Positions 56,061 to 63,779 of a stretch of DNA of 64,000 nucleotides are shown here, one piece after another. The position numbers and the translations under genes are program-made. The DNA comes from Acidobacteriales bacterium 59-55 (GTDB lineage: Bacteria > Acidobacteriota > Terriglobia > Terriglobales > Acidobacteriaceae): positions 1-64,000 of the forward strand of contig MKSV01000011.1 of NCBI GenBank assembly GCA_001897435.1. Direction: 5' to 3'. How positions within the stretch are numbered: the stretch's first letter is position 1; each line of letters opens with the position of its first letter. Under the pieces are notes generated by a model that ran no database searches, was not told the DNA's origin, and saw only the letters and a list, made by a program, of their open reading frames with translations.

Positions 56061-56099
56061 CCTCGTCCGCGGCGTTACTTCAGGTACGCGCGGACGAGG
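56061..56099. terminator. Bidirectional terminator hairpin
   Basis: CCTCGTCCGCG and CGCGGACGAGG pair over 11 positions around a 17-base loop. The element lies between the convergent DUF3185-like and repressor genes and overlaps the last codons of the repressor gene. No strong T-run is present on either side. Confidence 0.6.
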
Positions 56100-56347
56100 T
56101 CGATCAGTTCCTCCCCTAAATCCGGGGTCAGAGGAGCGCTTCCATCCTGCAACAGGTGCAAGCGTATGTGATCCTCCAGCACCTCGGCCATGAGTCCGTT
56201 AATCCCCCCTCGCACCGCGGCGAGCAGCATCAGCACATCGGCGCAATGATCCTCTGCAGCGAGTGTCCGCTCCAGAGCATCCATCTGTCCGCGAATGCGT
56301 TTCAGGCGATTCAACAACTTCGTGCGTTCTCTAGAATTCTCCGTCAT
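56075..56347 (-). CDS. CsoR/RcnR/FrmR-family metal-sensing repressor
   Basis: An all-helical DUF156 protein of about 90 residues: RTKLLNRLKRIRGQMDALERTLAAEDHCADVLMLLAAVRGGINGLMAEVLEDHIRLHLL. The conserved cysteine is in DHCADVL, and two histidines are in EDHIRLHLL. A His rather than Cys at the last position is more like RcnR/FrmR (Ni/Co or formaldehyde) than copper-sensing CsoR. The start MTENSRERTKLL is favoured because CGAGGA lies nine bases upstream; an ATG nine bases further up or a TTG are alternatives. It is divergent from an OprB-like porin with a CsoR-type operator between them. Confidence 0.88.
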   Translation of the reverse strand: MTENSRERTKLLNRLKRIRGQMDALERTLAAEDHCADVLMLLAAVRGGINGLMAEVLEDHIRLHLLQDGSAPLTPDLGEELIDLVRAYLK

Positions 56348-56371
56348 GGCGTTCATTCCTCGGATCCTCAA

Positions 56372-56388
56372 ATACCCTATGGGGGTAT
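56372..56388 (+). promoter_or_regulatory. CsoR/RcnR-type operator
   Basis: ATACCC-TATGG-GGGTAT is an inverted repeat with a G-tract, the usual operator form for this repressor family (TAC-C/G-tract-GTA). It abuts the extended -10 of the porin gene (TG-C-TATAAC, 56388-56396), so binding would block that promoter. It also lies just upstream of the repressor gene itself, so self-repression is likely. Confidence 0.75.
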
Positions 56389-56396
56389 GCTATAAC
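56388..56396 (+). promoter_or_regulatory. Extended -10 promoter of the porin gene
   Basis: TGCTATAAC is a TGnTATAAT-like extended -10. It overlaps the right edge of the operator palindrome. Transcription would start near 56403, about 60 bases before the chosen ATG. A -35 box is not convincing, which is usual with an extended -10. Confidence 0.5.
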
Positions 56397-56465
56397 AATC
56401 AGACTGGCTCCGGCAGATTCCGGGTAGATCAGACGCATCTTCGGACAGAAAAGAAGACGATTCGC

Positions 56466-57977
56466 ATGGCTATTCGCACTCCATTCATGGGCAGGCCCGA
56501 ACATAAAATTCCGATGACGCAAAGCTGTTGTTTGAAACCTCTGATCTTCGGGATGCTTCTGCTGGCGTTTGGCGCCGGCACGATCCCGGCTCAACGGACA
56601 GCCGATCGAGTGCCGGCCGATCTGCTACCAGCCGATGCGACCCCGCAGCGTGACGCCACGCCTGCCCCGGAGGGCTCGCCTGCCCTCTTCCCCCATCCTG
56701 ACCACTCGCGTTTCCTGATCTCCGGCCAGACAAACATCATCTTTCAGGGGTATGGGCCATTTCACTCCCCTTATGAGGGGACAAACAGCTTCCTTGGCCG
56801 CGGCGAATACAAGACCTCGCTGCTGGGAACGCTTTTTCTGGGAGCGCAGATCAGGAAAAGTCCCCGGAGCAGTACCGACATCATTCTGGATGTGGAGTCG
56901 TCGGGCGGCCGCGGGGTAAGCCAGGCGCTGGGGCTAGCCGGGTTCACCAATCTCGATGTGGTGCGCAACCCGGACCTGGGATCGAAGCCCTATATCGCCC
57001 GTGTGCAGTTGCACCAGACCATCGGGTTTACCAACAAACTGATCGATGCCGACCGGACTCCATTCTCGCTGTCGACCAAAGTGCCGGAACGCAGGCTGGA
57101 GTTTCACGTCGGCAAGATGAGCCTGCCGGACTACTTCGACGCCAACAGCGTCGGCAGCGACAGTCATCTTCAGTTTCTGAACTGGACTATCGACAACAAT
57201 GGAACATGGGATTATGCCGCCGACACGCGCGGCTACACCTACGCCGCCGTAGCAGAGTATGACGACCAGAACTGGTCCGCTCGCTACGGCGTGGCCTTGA
57301 TGCCAACTGTCGCCAACGGCATCGACCTTGACTGGAACCTTCGTCGCGCCAGCGCGCAGAACATGGAGTTCGAGCTACGCCGATCTCTGCTTGGACGGCT
57401 CGTTGACCCGGATCGCAAGGGAGTCGTCCGTGTGCTGAGTTTTGTGAATCACGCGCACATGGGCCTTTATCGCGACGCGGTGAAGGCCTATCTCGATGGC
57501 ACCGACAAGGTGCCCGACATTACAAAGCATGAGAAGGATAGTGCGGTGAAGTACGGCTTCGGGCTGAATGCGGAGCAGGAGTTGACGCAGAATCTGCGCG
57601 TCTTTCTCCGCGTCGGCTGGAACGAGGGTCAGCACGAGTCGTTCGCCTATACCGAGGTCGATCAGACGGTCGAGTTCGGTGGCGATTATGCGGGCCGAAG
57701 CTGGTCGCGACCCAATGACAAGCTGGGTCTCGCCTTTGTGAGCAATGCCATCAAGCGCGATCACCAGAACTACCTGCGCCTGGGCGGGTTGGGCTTTCTG
57801 CTCGGCGACGGCAACCTGAACTATGCGCGCGAAGACATTGTGGAGGGCTACTACAATCTGCACGTATGGCGCGGGGTCTACTACGCACTGGACACGCAGT
57901 TCATCGACCACCCCGGCTACAACCGGGACCGCGGCCCGACGCTGGTGTCGGCGCTGCGGATGCACATCGACTTTTAG
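56466..57977 (+). CDS. OprB-like carbohydrate-selective porin
   Basis: An outer-membrane porin of about 503 residues. The frame is open far upstream, but the operator and promoter at 56372-56396 force a start after 56403; the ATG at 56466 is chosen and 56514 is also possible. The signal peptide is CLKPLIFGMLLLAFGAGTIPAQ. The barrel has OprB features: SGQTNIIFQGYGPFHSPYEGTNSF, RLEFHVGKMSLPDYFDANS, FLNWTIDNNGTWDYAADTRGYTYAAVAEY, DNKLGLAF-type PNDKLGLAFVSNAI and a final YNRDRGPTLVSALRMHIDF. It would admit sugars or other small solutes; pairing with a metal- or aldehyde-sensing repressor hints at another substrate or at stress control. Confidence 0.85.
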   Translation: MAIRTPFMGRPEHKIPMTQSCCLKPLIFGMLLLAFGAGTIPAQRTADRVPADLLPADATPQRDATPAPEGSPALFPHPDHSRFLISGQTNIIFQGYGPFHSPYEGTNSFLGRGEYKTSLLGTLFLGAQIRKSPRSSTDIILDVESSGGRGVSQALGLAGFTNLDVVRNPDLGSKPYIARVQLHQTIGFTNKLIDADRTPFSLSTKVPERRLEFHVGKMSLPDYFDANSVGSDSHLQFLNWTIDNNGTWDYAADTRGYTYAAVAEYDDQNWSARYGVALMPTVANGIDLDWNLRRASAQNMEFELRRSLLGRLVDPDRKGVVRVLSFVNHAHMGLYRDAVKAYLDGTDKVPDITKHEKDSAVKYGFGLNAEQELTQNLRVFLRVGWNEGQHESFAYTEVDQTVEFGGDYAGRSWSRPNDKLGLAFVSNAIKRDHQNYLRLGGLGFLLGDGNLNYAREDIVEGYYNLHVWRGVYYALDTQFIDHPGYNRDRGPTLVSALRMHIDF

Positions 57978-57999
57978 CCTTCGCCGTATACTTTCAAAC

Positions 58000-58932
58000 G
58001 TGACCCCACTGATCGTGTATGAAGCCGTTGGCTTTCTTCTGGGCCTGATCTTAGGCAGCTTCCTGAACGTCTGCATTGCGCGGCTTCCCCGAGGGGAGTC
58101 GGTCGTCCATCCACGCTCGCGCTGCCCCAATTGCGGGGCGGCGATTCGCTGGTACGACAACATTCCCGTCGTAAGCTGGCTGCTGCTGCGAGGCCGCTGC
58201 CGGGATTGCAAATTCGCCATCGCAGCGCACTATCCGCTCGTCGAGATCGGACTGGGGCTATGGTTCATGACGCAGGCGGCGGAGATCTATTCGCTCGTCC
58301 ACTTCACCCATGCCGGGTTGAGCACCTCGGACCTCGTCTCCGGCGTCATCGCGCAGTCCAGCATCGCTATCCTCGGCTTTCTGCTGATCGGCCTGATGGT
58401 GATGGACTGGCAGACGCAACTGCTGCCGGACGCATTTACCTTCGGCGGCATCGCCCTTTCGTTCCTCCTCGTCAGCGTCCGTTCTTTTCTGCTTGCGCCC
58501 GACGAAGACGAAGTCCTTCTCAGCAGCCACCATATTCAGCTCAGCAGTCCGGGCAGCTCGTCGGCACAAGGCAACGTTTTTTTAACCGGGCCGGAGAGGT
58601 TACTCAGCGACTGGATGTTCTCGGTCTTCTGCGCTGTGATGATTCTTCTGCTGGTTCGATGGATCTACCGGTCGCTGCGTCATCGCGAAGGCATGGGGCT
58701 GGGCGACGTAAAGCTGCTCGCGCTGATTGCAGCATTCCTCGGCTTCTGGCCGGCGATGCTCTCTCTGTTCATTGGTGCACTGGCGGCCAGTGCGTATGGG
58801 CTGATCCTGCTGTCGCGTGGCAAAGCCGGAGCTACCTCGAAGCTCGCCTTTGGCAGTTTTCTCTGCGCTGGCGGACTGATCGCCGCGCTCTATGGAGAGA
58901 AGCTCATTAACCTATACAAAACGCTGCTCTAA
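58000..58932 (+). CDS. pilD: Prepilin peptidase (type IV leader peptidase, A24)
   Basis: A 310-residue polytopic protease that trims and N-methylates type IV pilins and type II secretion pseudopilins. It opens FLLGLILGSFLNVCIARLPRGESVVHPRSRCPNCGAAIRWYDNIPVVSWLLLRGRCRDC, with the two CxxC pairs of the zinc-binding cytoplasmic domain. The catalytic aspartates are in MVMDWQTQLLPDAFT and GMGLGDVKLLALIAAFLGF. A GTG start 22 bases after the porin stop is chosen, with no clear ribosome site; a GTG at 58015 is possible. Pilin genes are not in the window. A small hairpin (58937-58953) follows. Confidence 0.9.
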   Translation: MTPLIVYEAVGFLLGLILGSFLNVCIARLPRGESVVHPRSRCPNCGAAIRWYDNIPVVSWLLLRGRCRDCKFAIAAHYPLVEIGLGLWFMTQAAEIYSLVHFTHAGLSTSDLVSGVIAQSSIAILGFLLIGLMVMDWQTQLLPDAFTFGGIALSFLLVSVRSFLLAPDEDEVLLSSHHIQLSSPGSSSAQGNVFLTGPERLLSDWMFSVFCAVMILLLVRWIYRSLRHREGMGLGDVKLLALIAAFLGFWPAMLSLFIGALAASAYGLILLSRGKAGATSKLAFGSFLCAGGLIAALYGEKLINLYKTLL

Positions 58933-58936
58933 CGAG

Positions 58937-58953
58937 GCGGCAAATGCTGCCGC
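58937..58953 (+). terminator. Short hairpin after pilD
   Basis: GCGGCA-AATGC-TGCCGC gives six pairs, five bases after the stop codon. No T-run follows, so it is a weak or non-classical terminator. The complex I promoter starts just beyond it. Confidence 0.4.
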
Positions 58954-58957
58954 TAAC

Positions 58958-58986
58958 TTGACACTTGACCGCTGCAATCTTAGAGT
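58958..58986 (+). promoter_or_regulatory. Sigma-70-like promoter of the complex I operon
   Basis: TTGACA is followed after 17 bases by TAGAGT, a weak -10. The expected transcription start would be near 58993, at or next to the nuoA ATG (58992 or 58998), so the message may be leaderless or nearly so. Confidence 0.5.
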
Positions 58987-58991
58987 CGAAG

Positions 58992-59405
58992 ATGGCCATG
59001 CAAAGTTACCCCTACATATGGAATTACCTGCCCCTGGTGCTACAGATTCTGGTTGCGCTGGGCGTCGCCTGCGGCATGGTTGGGGTCTCTTTCCTCATCG
59101 GCAAGCGTAAGAATTCACGGACCAAAGCCGGCGCCTACGAGTGCGGCATGGACCCCATCGGCGATGCCCGCGGACGCTTCTCGGTCCGCTTTTATATGGT
59201 CGCCATGCTCTTCATCCTGTTCGATGTCGAGGCTGTTTTCATGCTTCCCTGGGCAGTGATCTTCCGCAAGCTGCCGGTAATCACCGGGTCGCGCATGTTC
59301 GGCTTCTACGAGATGCTGGTGTACCTCGGCTTTGTGGCCGTCGGCCTCTTCTACGTGTGGAAGAAGGGCATTCTGGACTGGGCAAATGACAAGGGAGATC
59401 TTTAA
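58992..59405 (+). CDS. nuoA: NADH-quinone oxidoreductase subunit A
   Basis: A 137-residue membrane subunit of complex I with three TM helices: NYLPLVLQILVALGVACGMVGVSFLIG, VRFYMVAMLFILFDVEAVFMLPWAVIF and FYEMLVYLGFVAVGLFYVW. The loop KAGAYECGMDPIGDARGRFSVRFY is the family signature. The ATG at 58992 is chosen; a TTG 27 bases upstream would lie within the promoter, and an ATG at 58998 is also possible. It shares a TAATG overlap with nuoC. The order is A-C-D; nuoB is not present between A and C. Confidence 0.95.
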   Translation: MAMQSYPYIWNYLPLVLQILVALGVACGMVGVSFLIGKRKNSRTKAGAYECGMDPIGDARGRFSVRFYMVAMLFILFDVEAVFMLPWAVIFRKLPVITGSRMFGFYEMLVYLGFVAVGLFYVWKKGILDWANDKGDL

Positions 59406-59887
59406 TGGACGCCGCACTCACAGGCATCGGGGCCGTCTTCGAGGCCCATGCGGACAATGCTGCGGTCAAGGCGCTGTCGGAACTTGCCACAGATGCAAAG
59501 TTCGACCGCGGCGAACTCACGATTACCGTTTCGCGGGAGAATATTATTGCTGCCTGTGAAGCCGTCAGGCAGGCAGGCTATACCTTTCTCGAAGATGTCA
59601 CCGCCGTGGACTGGTATCCGTCGGAGCCGCGCTTCCAGATCACCTATCACATCCTTTCGATGGCGTTGAAGACGCGGGTTCGGCTCGCGGTCAGGCTGAA
59701 CGGGGACGATGCCGTCATCGACAGCATCGTCGACGTCTGGCCCTCGGCCAACTTCTACGAGCGCGAAGTCTTCGATCTGTTCGGCGTCCGCTTCAGCGGC
59801 CACCCCAACCTCCGCCGCATCATGATGCCCGAAGACTGGCAGGGACATCCGCTGCGCAAGGACTATCCCGTGGAGGGATACCGCTAA
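59405..59887 (+). CDS. nuoC: NADH-quinone oxidoreductase subunit C
   Basis: A 160-residue peripheral-arm subunit of the 30-kDa type. Marks: YTFLEDVTAVDWYPSEPRFQITYHILSMALKTRVRLAV, SIVDVWPSANFYEREVFDLFGVRFSGHPNLRRIMMPEDWQGHPLRKDYPVEGY, the last a strict signature. It helps form the quinone channel with NuoD and NuoB. Both ends overlap neighbours by one base (TAATG), showing tight coupling. Not fused to NuoD. Confidence 0.97.
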   Translation: MDAALTGIGAVFEAHADNAAVKALSELATDAKFDRGELTITVSRENIIAACEAVRQAGYTFLEDVTAVDWYPSEPRFQITYHILSMALKTRVRLAVRLNGDDAVIDSIVDVWPSANFYEREVFDLFGVRFSGHPNLRRIMMPEDWQGHPLRKDYPVEGYR

Positions 59888-61143
59888 TGGCTCCCATTGC
59901 CGCACCCGAGATGTTGAACCCCGGCGTCGAAGATGTACTCGCCGATACGAAGACCCATCAGGGCGTGCCTCCGCCGCAGGACCAGACCATGGTCATCAAC
60001 ATGGGGCCGCAGCACCCTTCGACGCACGGCGTGCTTCGGCTGGTGCTGGAGATCGACGGCGAATCCGTCGTCTCTCTGGCGCCCGATATCGGCTACCTGC
60101 ATACCGGCATCGAGAAGACCTGCGAGGCCAAGTTCTACCAGCAGGTCGTTCCGCTGACCGACCGCATCGACTATCTCTGTCCCATGACCAACAATCTCGC
60201 CTACTGTCTCGCGACAGAGAGGCTGCTTGGGCTGGAGATTCCGGAGCGCGCCCAGTATCTCCGCGTTCTGCTTAATGAACTGACACGCATCCAGTCGCAT
60301 CTGGTCTGGCTCGGCACGCACGCCATGGACATTGGCGCGCTCACCGTGTTTCTTTACTGCTTCCGCGAGCGCGAAGAGATTCTCCGTATCTTCGAGGCTG
60401 TAGCCGGCCAGCGCATGATGACCAGCTACTTCCGCATCGGCGGAGTCAGCATGGAGCCGCCGCTGGACTTTCACAAGCAGGTGCAGAACTTCCTGAACAT
60501 CATGCCGGACCGCGTTCAGCAGTACGAAGACCTGCTGACGGCCAACCCCATCTGGATGGGGCGTCTCAAGGGCATCGGTCTTCTCTCCGCGGCAGATGCC
60601 ATCGCACTGGGCGTAACCGGGCCGCCGCTGCGCGCCTCGGGCGTGGACTGGGACCTGCGCCGCGATATGCCCTATAGCGGCTACGAGAAGTTCAAATTCA
60701 ATGTGCCGGTCTCGAACGACTGCGATGTCTTTGCCCGCTACGCGGTGCGCATGGACGAGATGCGCGAGTCGGTCAAGATCTGCCAGCAGGCGCTTGACGG
60801 AATGCCGGAGGGCCGCATCGTCGCCGATGCGCCCAAGATCATGCTGCCCGATCGCGAGCAGATGAAGACGCAGATGGAGGCGCTGATCCATCACTTCAAG
60901 CTTGTCACCGAAGGCTTCGGCGTTCCGGCGGGAGAGGTCTATCAGGCGGTCGAATCGCCGCGCGGCGAGATGGGCTACTACGTCGTCTCGGACGGCACCG
61001 CCAAGCCCTACCGCGTTCATATGCGCAACCCGTCCTATGCATCGTTGCAGGCGCTGGAGACGATGTGCAAGGGCCGCCTGCTCGCCGATGTGGTTGCGGT
61101 GATCGGCTCTATCGACATTGTTCTGGGAGAAATAGATAGATAG
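59887..61143 (+). CDS. nuoD: NADH-quinone oxidoreductase subunit D
   Basis: A 418-residue 49-kDa subunit that lines the quinone pocket. Marks: NMGPQHPSTHGVLRLVLEIDGESVVSLAPDIGYLHTGIEKTCE (quinone-binding HPSTHG), TRIQSHLVWLGTHAMDIGALTVFLYCFREREEIL, MTSYFRIGGVS, and the C-terminal MRNPSYASLQALETMCKGRLLADVVAVIGSIDIVLGEIDR. Length is typical. After it comes a 36-base gap and two unknown genes before nuoE. Confidence 0.97.
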   Translation: MAPIAAPEMLNPGVEDVLADTKTHQGVPPPQDQTMVINMGPQHPSTHGVLRLVLEIDGESVVSLAPDIGYLHTGIEKTCEAKFYQQVVPLTDRIDYLCPMTNNLAYCLATERLLGLEIPERAQYLRVLLNELTRIQSHLVWLGTHAMDIGALTVFLYCFREREEILRIFEAVAGQRMMTSYFRIGGVSMEPPLDFHKQVQNFLNIMPDRVQQYEDLLTANPIWMGRLKGIGLLSAADAIALGVTGPPLRASGVDWDLRRDMPYSGYEKFKFNVPVSNDCDVFARYAVRMDEMRESVKICQQALDGMPEGRIVADAPKIMLPDREQMKTQMEALIHHFKLVTEGFGVPAGEVYQAVESPRGEMGYYVVSDGTAKPYRVHMRNPSYASLQALETMCKGRLLADVVAVIGSIDIVLGEIDR

Positions 61144-61179
61144 TTAGAAATTTCATGCCGTTATAAAAGAAGGAAACGA

Positions 61180-61635
61180 ATGTCAGAAGAAGTAGGCAAG
61201 AAAATCGCCGTCCAGTTTGGGGAGCAAATCGCCAACGCAAACCCTGAATTCGTCGCCAATCAATATCGCGCTGCTTTGAATGCACAAATTATGTCTTCAT
61301 TGCGTCAAGCAATTTCTCAGGCTGTGAGCGGATTCAATCAGAGCGCGCCTGCCACGCTTACGTTGATAGATGGCGTTGACAGACTCGTTTTTAACTTGCA
61401 GGGACAATTAACGCTCACTCTGAGGTTCCGCGATCAGTTGATCGAATTACGGCCAAGTAGGTCAAACACGGCCAACCCAACATCTTCCGAAATTGCAGTC
61501 ACAGCAGCCGATAATGACTTCAATTACCAATTCGCTTCTTCAACTCCAACTTTTAATACTCCTGTGCTTTCTAGAGATGAATTTGTTGCATGTGTCATCA
61601 GGGCTGCTTGTGGCCAACGCTGCGACGCGGAGTAA
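61180..61635 (+). CDS. Unknown protein inserted in the complex I operon
   Basis: A 151-residue protein, start supported by AAGGAAACG before the ATG. The N-terminal half is helical (KKIAVQFGEQIANANPEFVANQYRAALNAQIMSSLRQAISQAV), the second half polar (LTLIDGVDRLVFNLQGQLTLTLRFRDQLIELRPS). A late pair of cysteines lies in CVIRAACGQRCDAE. No signal or TM helix. No family recognised. The gene is plainly A/T-richer than the nuo genes around it, which suggests later arrival. It lies between nuoD and a second small gene. Confidence 0.7.
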   Translation: MSEEVGKKIAVQFGEQIANANPEFVANQYRAALNAQIMSSLRQAISQAVSGFNQSAPATLTLIDGVDRLVFNLQGQLTLTLRFRDQLIELRPSRSNTANPTSSEIAVTAADNDFNYQFASSTPTFNTPVLSRDEFVACVIRAACGQRCDAE

Positions 61636-61638
61636 CAC

Positions 61639-61944
61639 GTGACTCTCGCCGCCAACCTCCACACAGAACTTTGGACCTCGTGGGCATCGTTGCTTCGCTC
61701 CTACGCTGCCGCCCACGGACTCAGCAGCAAACGCCACGCCGTAGTTGAAGTAGGAGCAGAAGAAATCACCCTCCGCGTCGGAAGCCGCTGGCTTCGCTTC
61801 ACGCACGAGATGATTCAAGATAGCGAAGGTAATAAGACCGCTTTCAGCCTCCAGGAAGATGGAACGGTTAAAATGAACGGTATCGCCGAAGAGATGGACC
61901 TTGCCGCCGAGAGGCTGGCGCGGGAGATGATGCAAAGTGAGTGA
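61639..61944 (+). CDS. Unknown small protein in the complex I operon
   Basis: A 101-residue protein starting at a GTG four bases after the previous stop. Sequence pattern: helix (LHTELWTSWASLLRSYAAAHGLSS), beta segment (HAVVEVGAEEITLRVGSRWLRFTHEMI) and helix (EEMDLAAERLAREMMQ). No motif recognised. Its end overlaps the nuoE start by eight bases, so it is translated with the operon. It may be an acidobacterial accessory factor of complex I; unproven. Confidence 0.7.
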   Translation: MTLAANLHTELWTSWASLLRSYAAAHGLSSKRHAVVEVGAEEITLRVGSRWLRFTHEMIQDSEGNKTAFSLQEDGTVKMNGIAEEMDLAAERLAREMMQSE

Positions 61945-62446
61945 AGTCGCCAATACGATTTTTTCCCCGGAGCTGGCTGCGCGCTTCGACCACCTGGTTA
62001 CGATCTACCCGATGCGCCGCTCGGCCCTCGTTCCCATGCTGCTCTACGCGCAGGACGAGATCGGCTATGTCTCGGAGGCGGTTATCACCGAGATTGCCCA
62101 GCGCATTGGGCTGCTGGAGTTGGACGTTCGCAACGTGCTTTCGTACTACTCAATGCTGCGCACCAAGCCCGCGGGCAAGTACAACGTGCAGGTCTGCACC
62201 AACATCAGCTGCATGTTGCGCGGCGGCTACGAGATTCTCGACCACTGCAAAGCGAAGCTTGGCATCGGGCACAAGGGCGTGACGCCCGACGGCGTCTTCT
62301 CGCTCGAAGAGGTCGAGTGCATCGGCGCCTGCTGCTGGGCTCCGGCCATGCAGGTCAACTACGACTTCCACGAAAACCTCACCCCCGCCAAGGTGGATGA
62401 GATCCTTGAAACCTACCGTAACGGCCAGGGAAAGGACGTCAAGTAA
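61937..62446 (+). CDS. nuoE: NADH-quinone oxidoreductase subunit E
   Basis: A 169-residue thioredoxin-fold subunit that holds the [2Fe-2S] cluster N1a. Cluster cysteines are in VQVCTNISCMLRGG and ECIGACCWAPAMQVN. MRRSALVPMLLYAQDEIGYVSEAVITEIAQRIGL is typical of the N-terminal part. It starts at a GTG inside the end of the previous gene and shares TAATG with nuoF. Confidence 0.96.
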   Translation: MSEVANTIFSPELAARFDHLVTIYPMRRSALVPMLLYAQDEIGYVSEAVITEIAQRIGLLELDVRNVLSYYSMLRTKPAGKYNVQVCTNISCMLRGGYEILDHCKAKLGIGHKGVTPDGVFSLEEVECIGACCWAPAMQVNYDFHENLTPAKVDEILETYRNGQGKDVK

Positions 62447-63774
62447 TGCCTACCCTCGTCTCCCATCCCGATGAAGTCAAAGTTCTCTCCCGCCGCTTCG
62501 GCCAAGGCGCGGCCGATATCGACAAGTACCTTGAACTCGACGGCTACAAGGCGGTCCAGAAGGCCATTGCACAAGGCCCGGAGAATATGGCGGCCTGGAT
62601 CATCGACACCATGAAGGCCTCGGGCCTGCGCGGACGCGGCGGCGCGGGATTCCCTACTGGCCTCAAGTGGTCATTTGTGCCCAAGCAGTCCGACAAGCCG
62701 AAATACGTTCTGGTCAACGGCGACGAGTCCGAGCCCGGCACCTGCAAGGATCACGTTCTCTTCCTGCACGATCCGCACGCCGTCATCGAAGGCACCATGA
62801 TCGCCGGCCTCGCCATCGGCTCGAAGCTCGGCTTCATCTATCTGCGCGGCGAGTATCGCTATCTGCTCAAGATCGTCGAGAAGGCGGTCGCCGACGCCTA
62901 CGCCAAGGGCTTCCTCGGCAAGAACATCTTCGGCTCGGGCATCGACTTCGACATCATCACGCAGACCGGCGCGGGCGCTTACGAGGTTGGCGAAGAGTCC
63001 GCCTTGATGGAGTCACTCGAAGGCAAGCGTGGCGTGCCTCGCATCAAGCCGCCCTTCCCCGCCGTCGTCGGACTCTACGGTGGCCCCACGGTCATCAATA
63101 ATGCCGAGACCATAGCCTCGGCGCCGCACATTCTTCTAATGGGCGGCGAAGCCTATGCCAAGCTAGGTAGCGAGCGCAACGGCGGCACGCGCCTGTTCGG
63201 CATCAGCGGCCACGTCGAACGCCCCGGCATCTACGAGCTGCCGATGGGCTACAACCTCAAGAAGGCTATCTACGAGGTAGCAGGCGGCATCAAGGACGGC
63301 AAGAAGCTCAAGGCGGTCGTTCCCGGCGGCTCGTCGTGTCCGGTGCTGCTGCCCGAAGAGATCGACGTGGGCCTCGACTTCGATCAGATGGGCAAGGCGG
63401 GCACCATGCTCGGGTCAGGCGGCATCGTCGTCCTCGACGAGACGGTTTCCATCGTCGAATTCGCCATGCGCGTCATCAGCTTCTACCAACACGAGTCCTG
63501 CGGCTGGTGCATTCCCTGCCGCGAGGGAACGGACTGGATCAAGAAGACCCTCACCCGCGTCTATGCCGGCGGAGGGGTGAAGAAGGATATCGACAGCGTT
63601 CAATATCTCGCCGAAAACATGATGGGCCGCACCTTCTGCCCGCTCGGCGACGCTGCGGCGATGCCCACGCTGGGCTTTGTCAAGAAGTTCCGCAAAGAGT
63701 TTGAAGACTATATCGAGGGCCACAAGGCCGGAACCCCCGTCATAACCGTGCAGGATCTCGTGGGAGCACACTGA
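62446..63774 (+). CDS. nuoF: NADH-quinone oxidoreductase subunit F
   Basis: A 442-residue 51-kDa subunit that binds NADH, FMN and the [4Fe-4S] cluster N3. Marks: SGLRGRGGAGFPTGLKWSFVP (NADH/FMN site), YVLVNGDESEPGTCKDH, GAGAYEVGEESALMESLEGKRGVPRIKPPFPA, and the cluster cysteines in ESCGWCIPCREGTDW with a later one in GRTFCPLGDAAA. Normal length. It is the entry point of electrons into the complex. Confidence 0.97.
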   Translation: MPTLVSHPDEVKVLSRRFGQGAADIDKYLELDGYKAVQKAIAQGPENMAAWIIDTMKASGLRGRGGAGFPTGLKWSFVPKQSDKPKYVLVNGDESEPGTCKDHVLFLHDPHAVIEGTMIAGLAIGSKLGFIYLRGEYRYLLKIVEKAVADAYAKGFLGKNIFGSGIDFDIITQTGAGAYEVGEESALMESLEGKRGVPRIKPPFPAVVGLYGGPTVINNAETIASAPHILLMGGEAYAKLGSERNGGTRLFGISGHVERPGIYELPMGYNLKKAIYEVAGGIKDGKKLKAVVPGGSSCPVLLPEEIDVGLDFDQMGKAGTMLGSGGIVVLDETVSIVEFAMRVISFYQHESCGWCIPCREGTDWIKKTLTRVYAGGGVKKDIDSVQYLAENMMGRTFCPLGDAAAMPTLGFVKKFRKEFEDYIEGHKAGTPVITVQDLVGAH

Positions 63775-63779
63775 AAGCT

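Noticed and set aside
59884..61020. Long open frame opposite nuoD
   Set aside because: It is antisense to an unmistakable NuoD, with no supporting signals.
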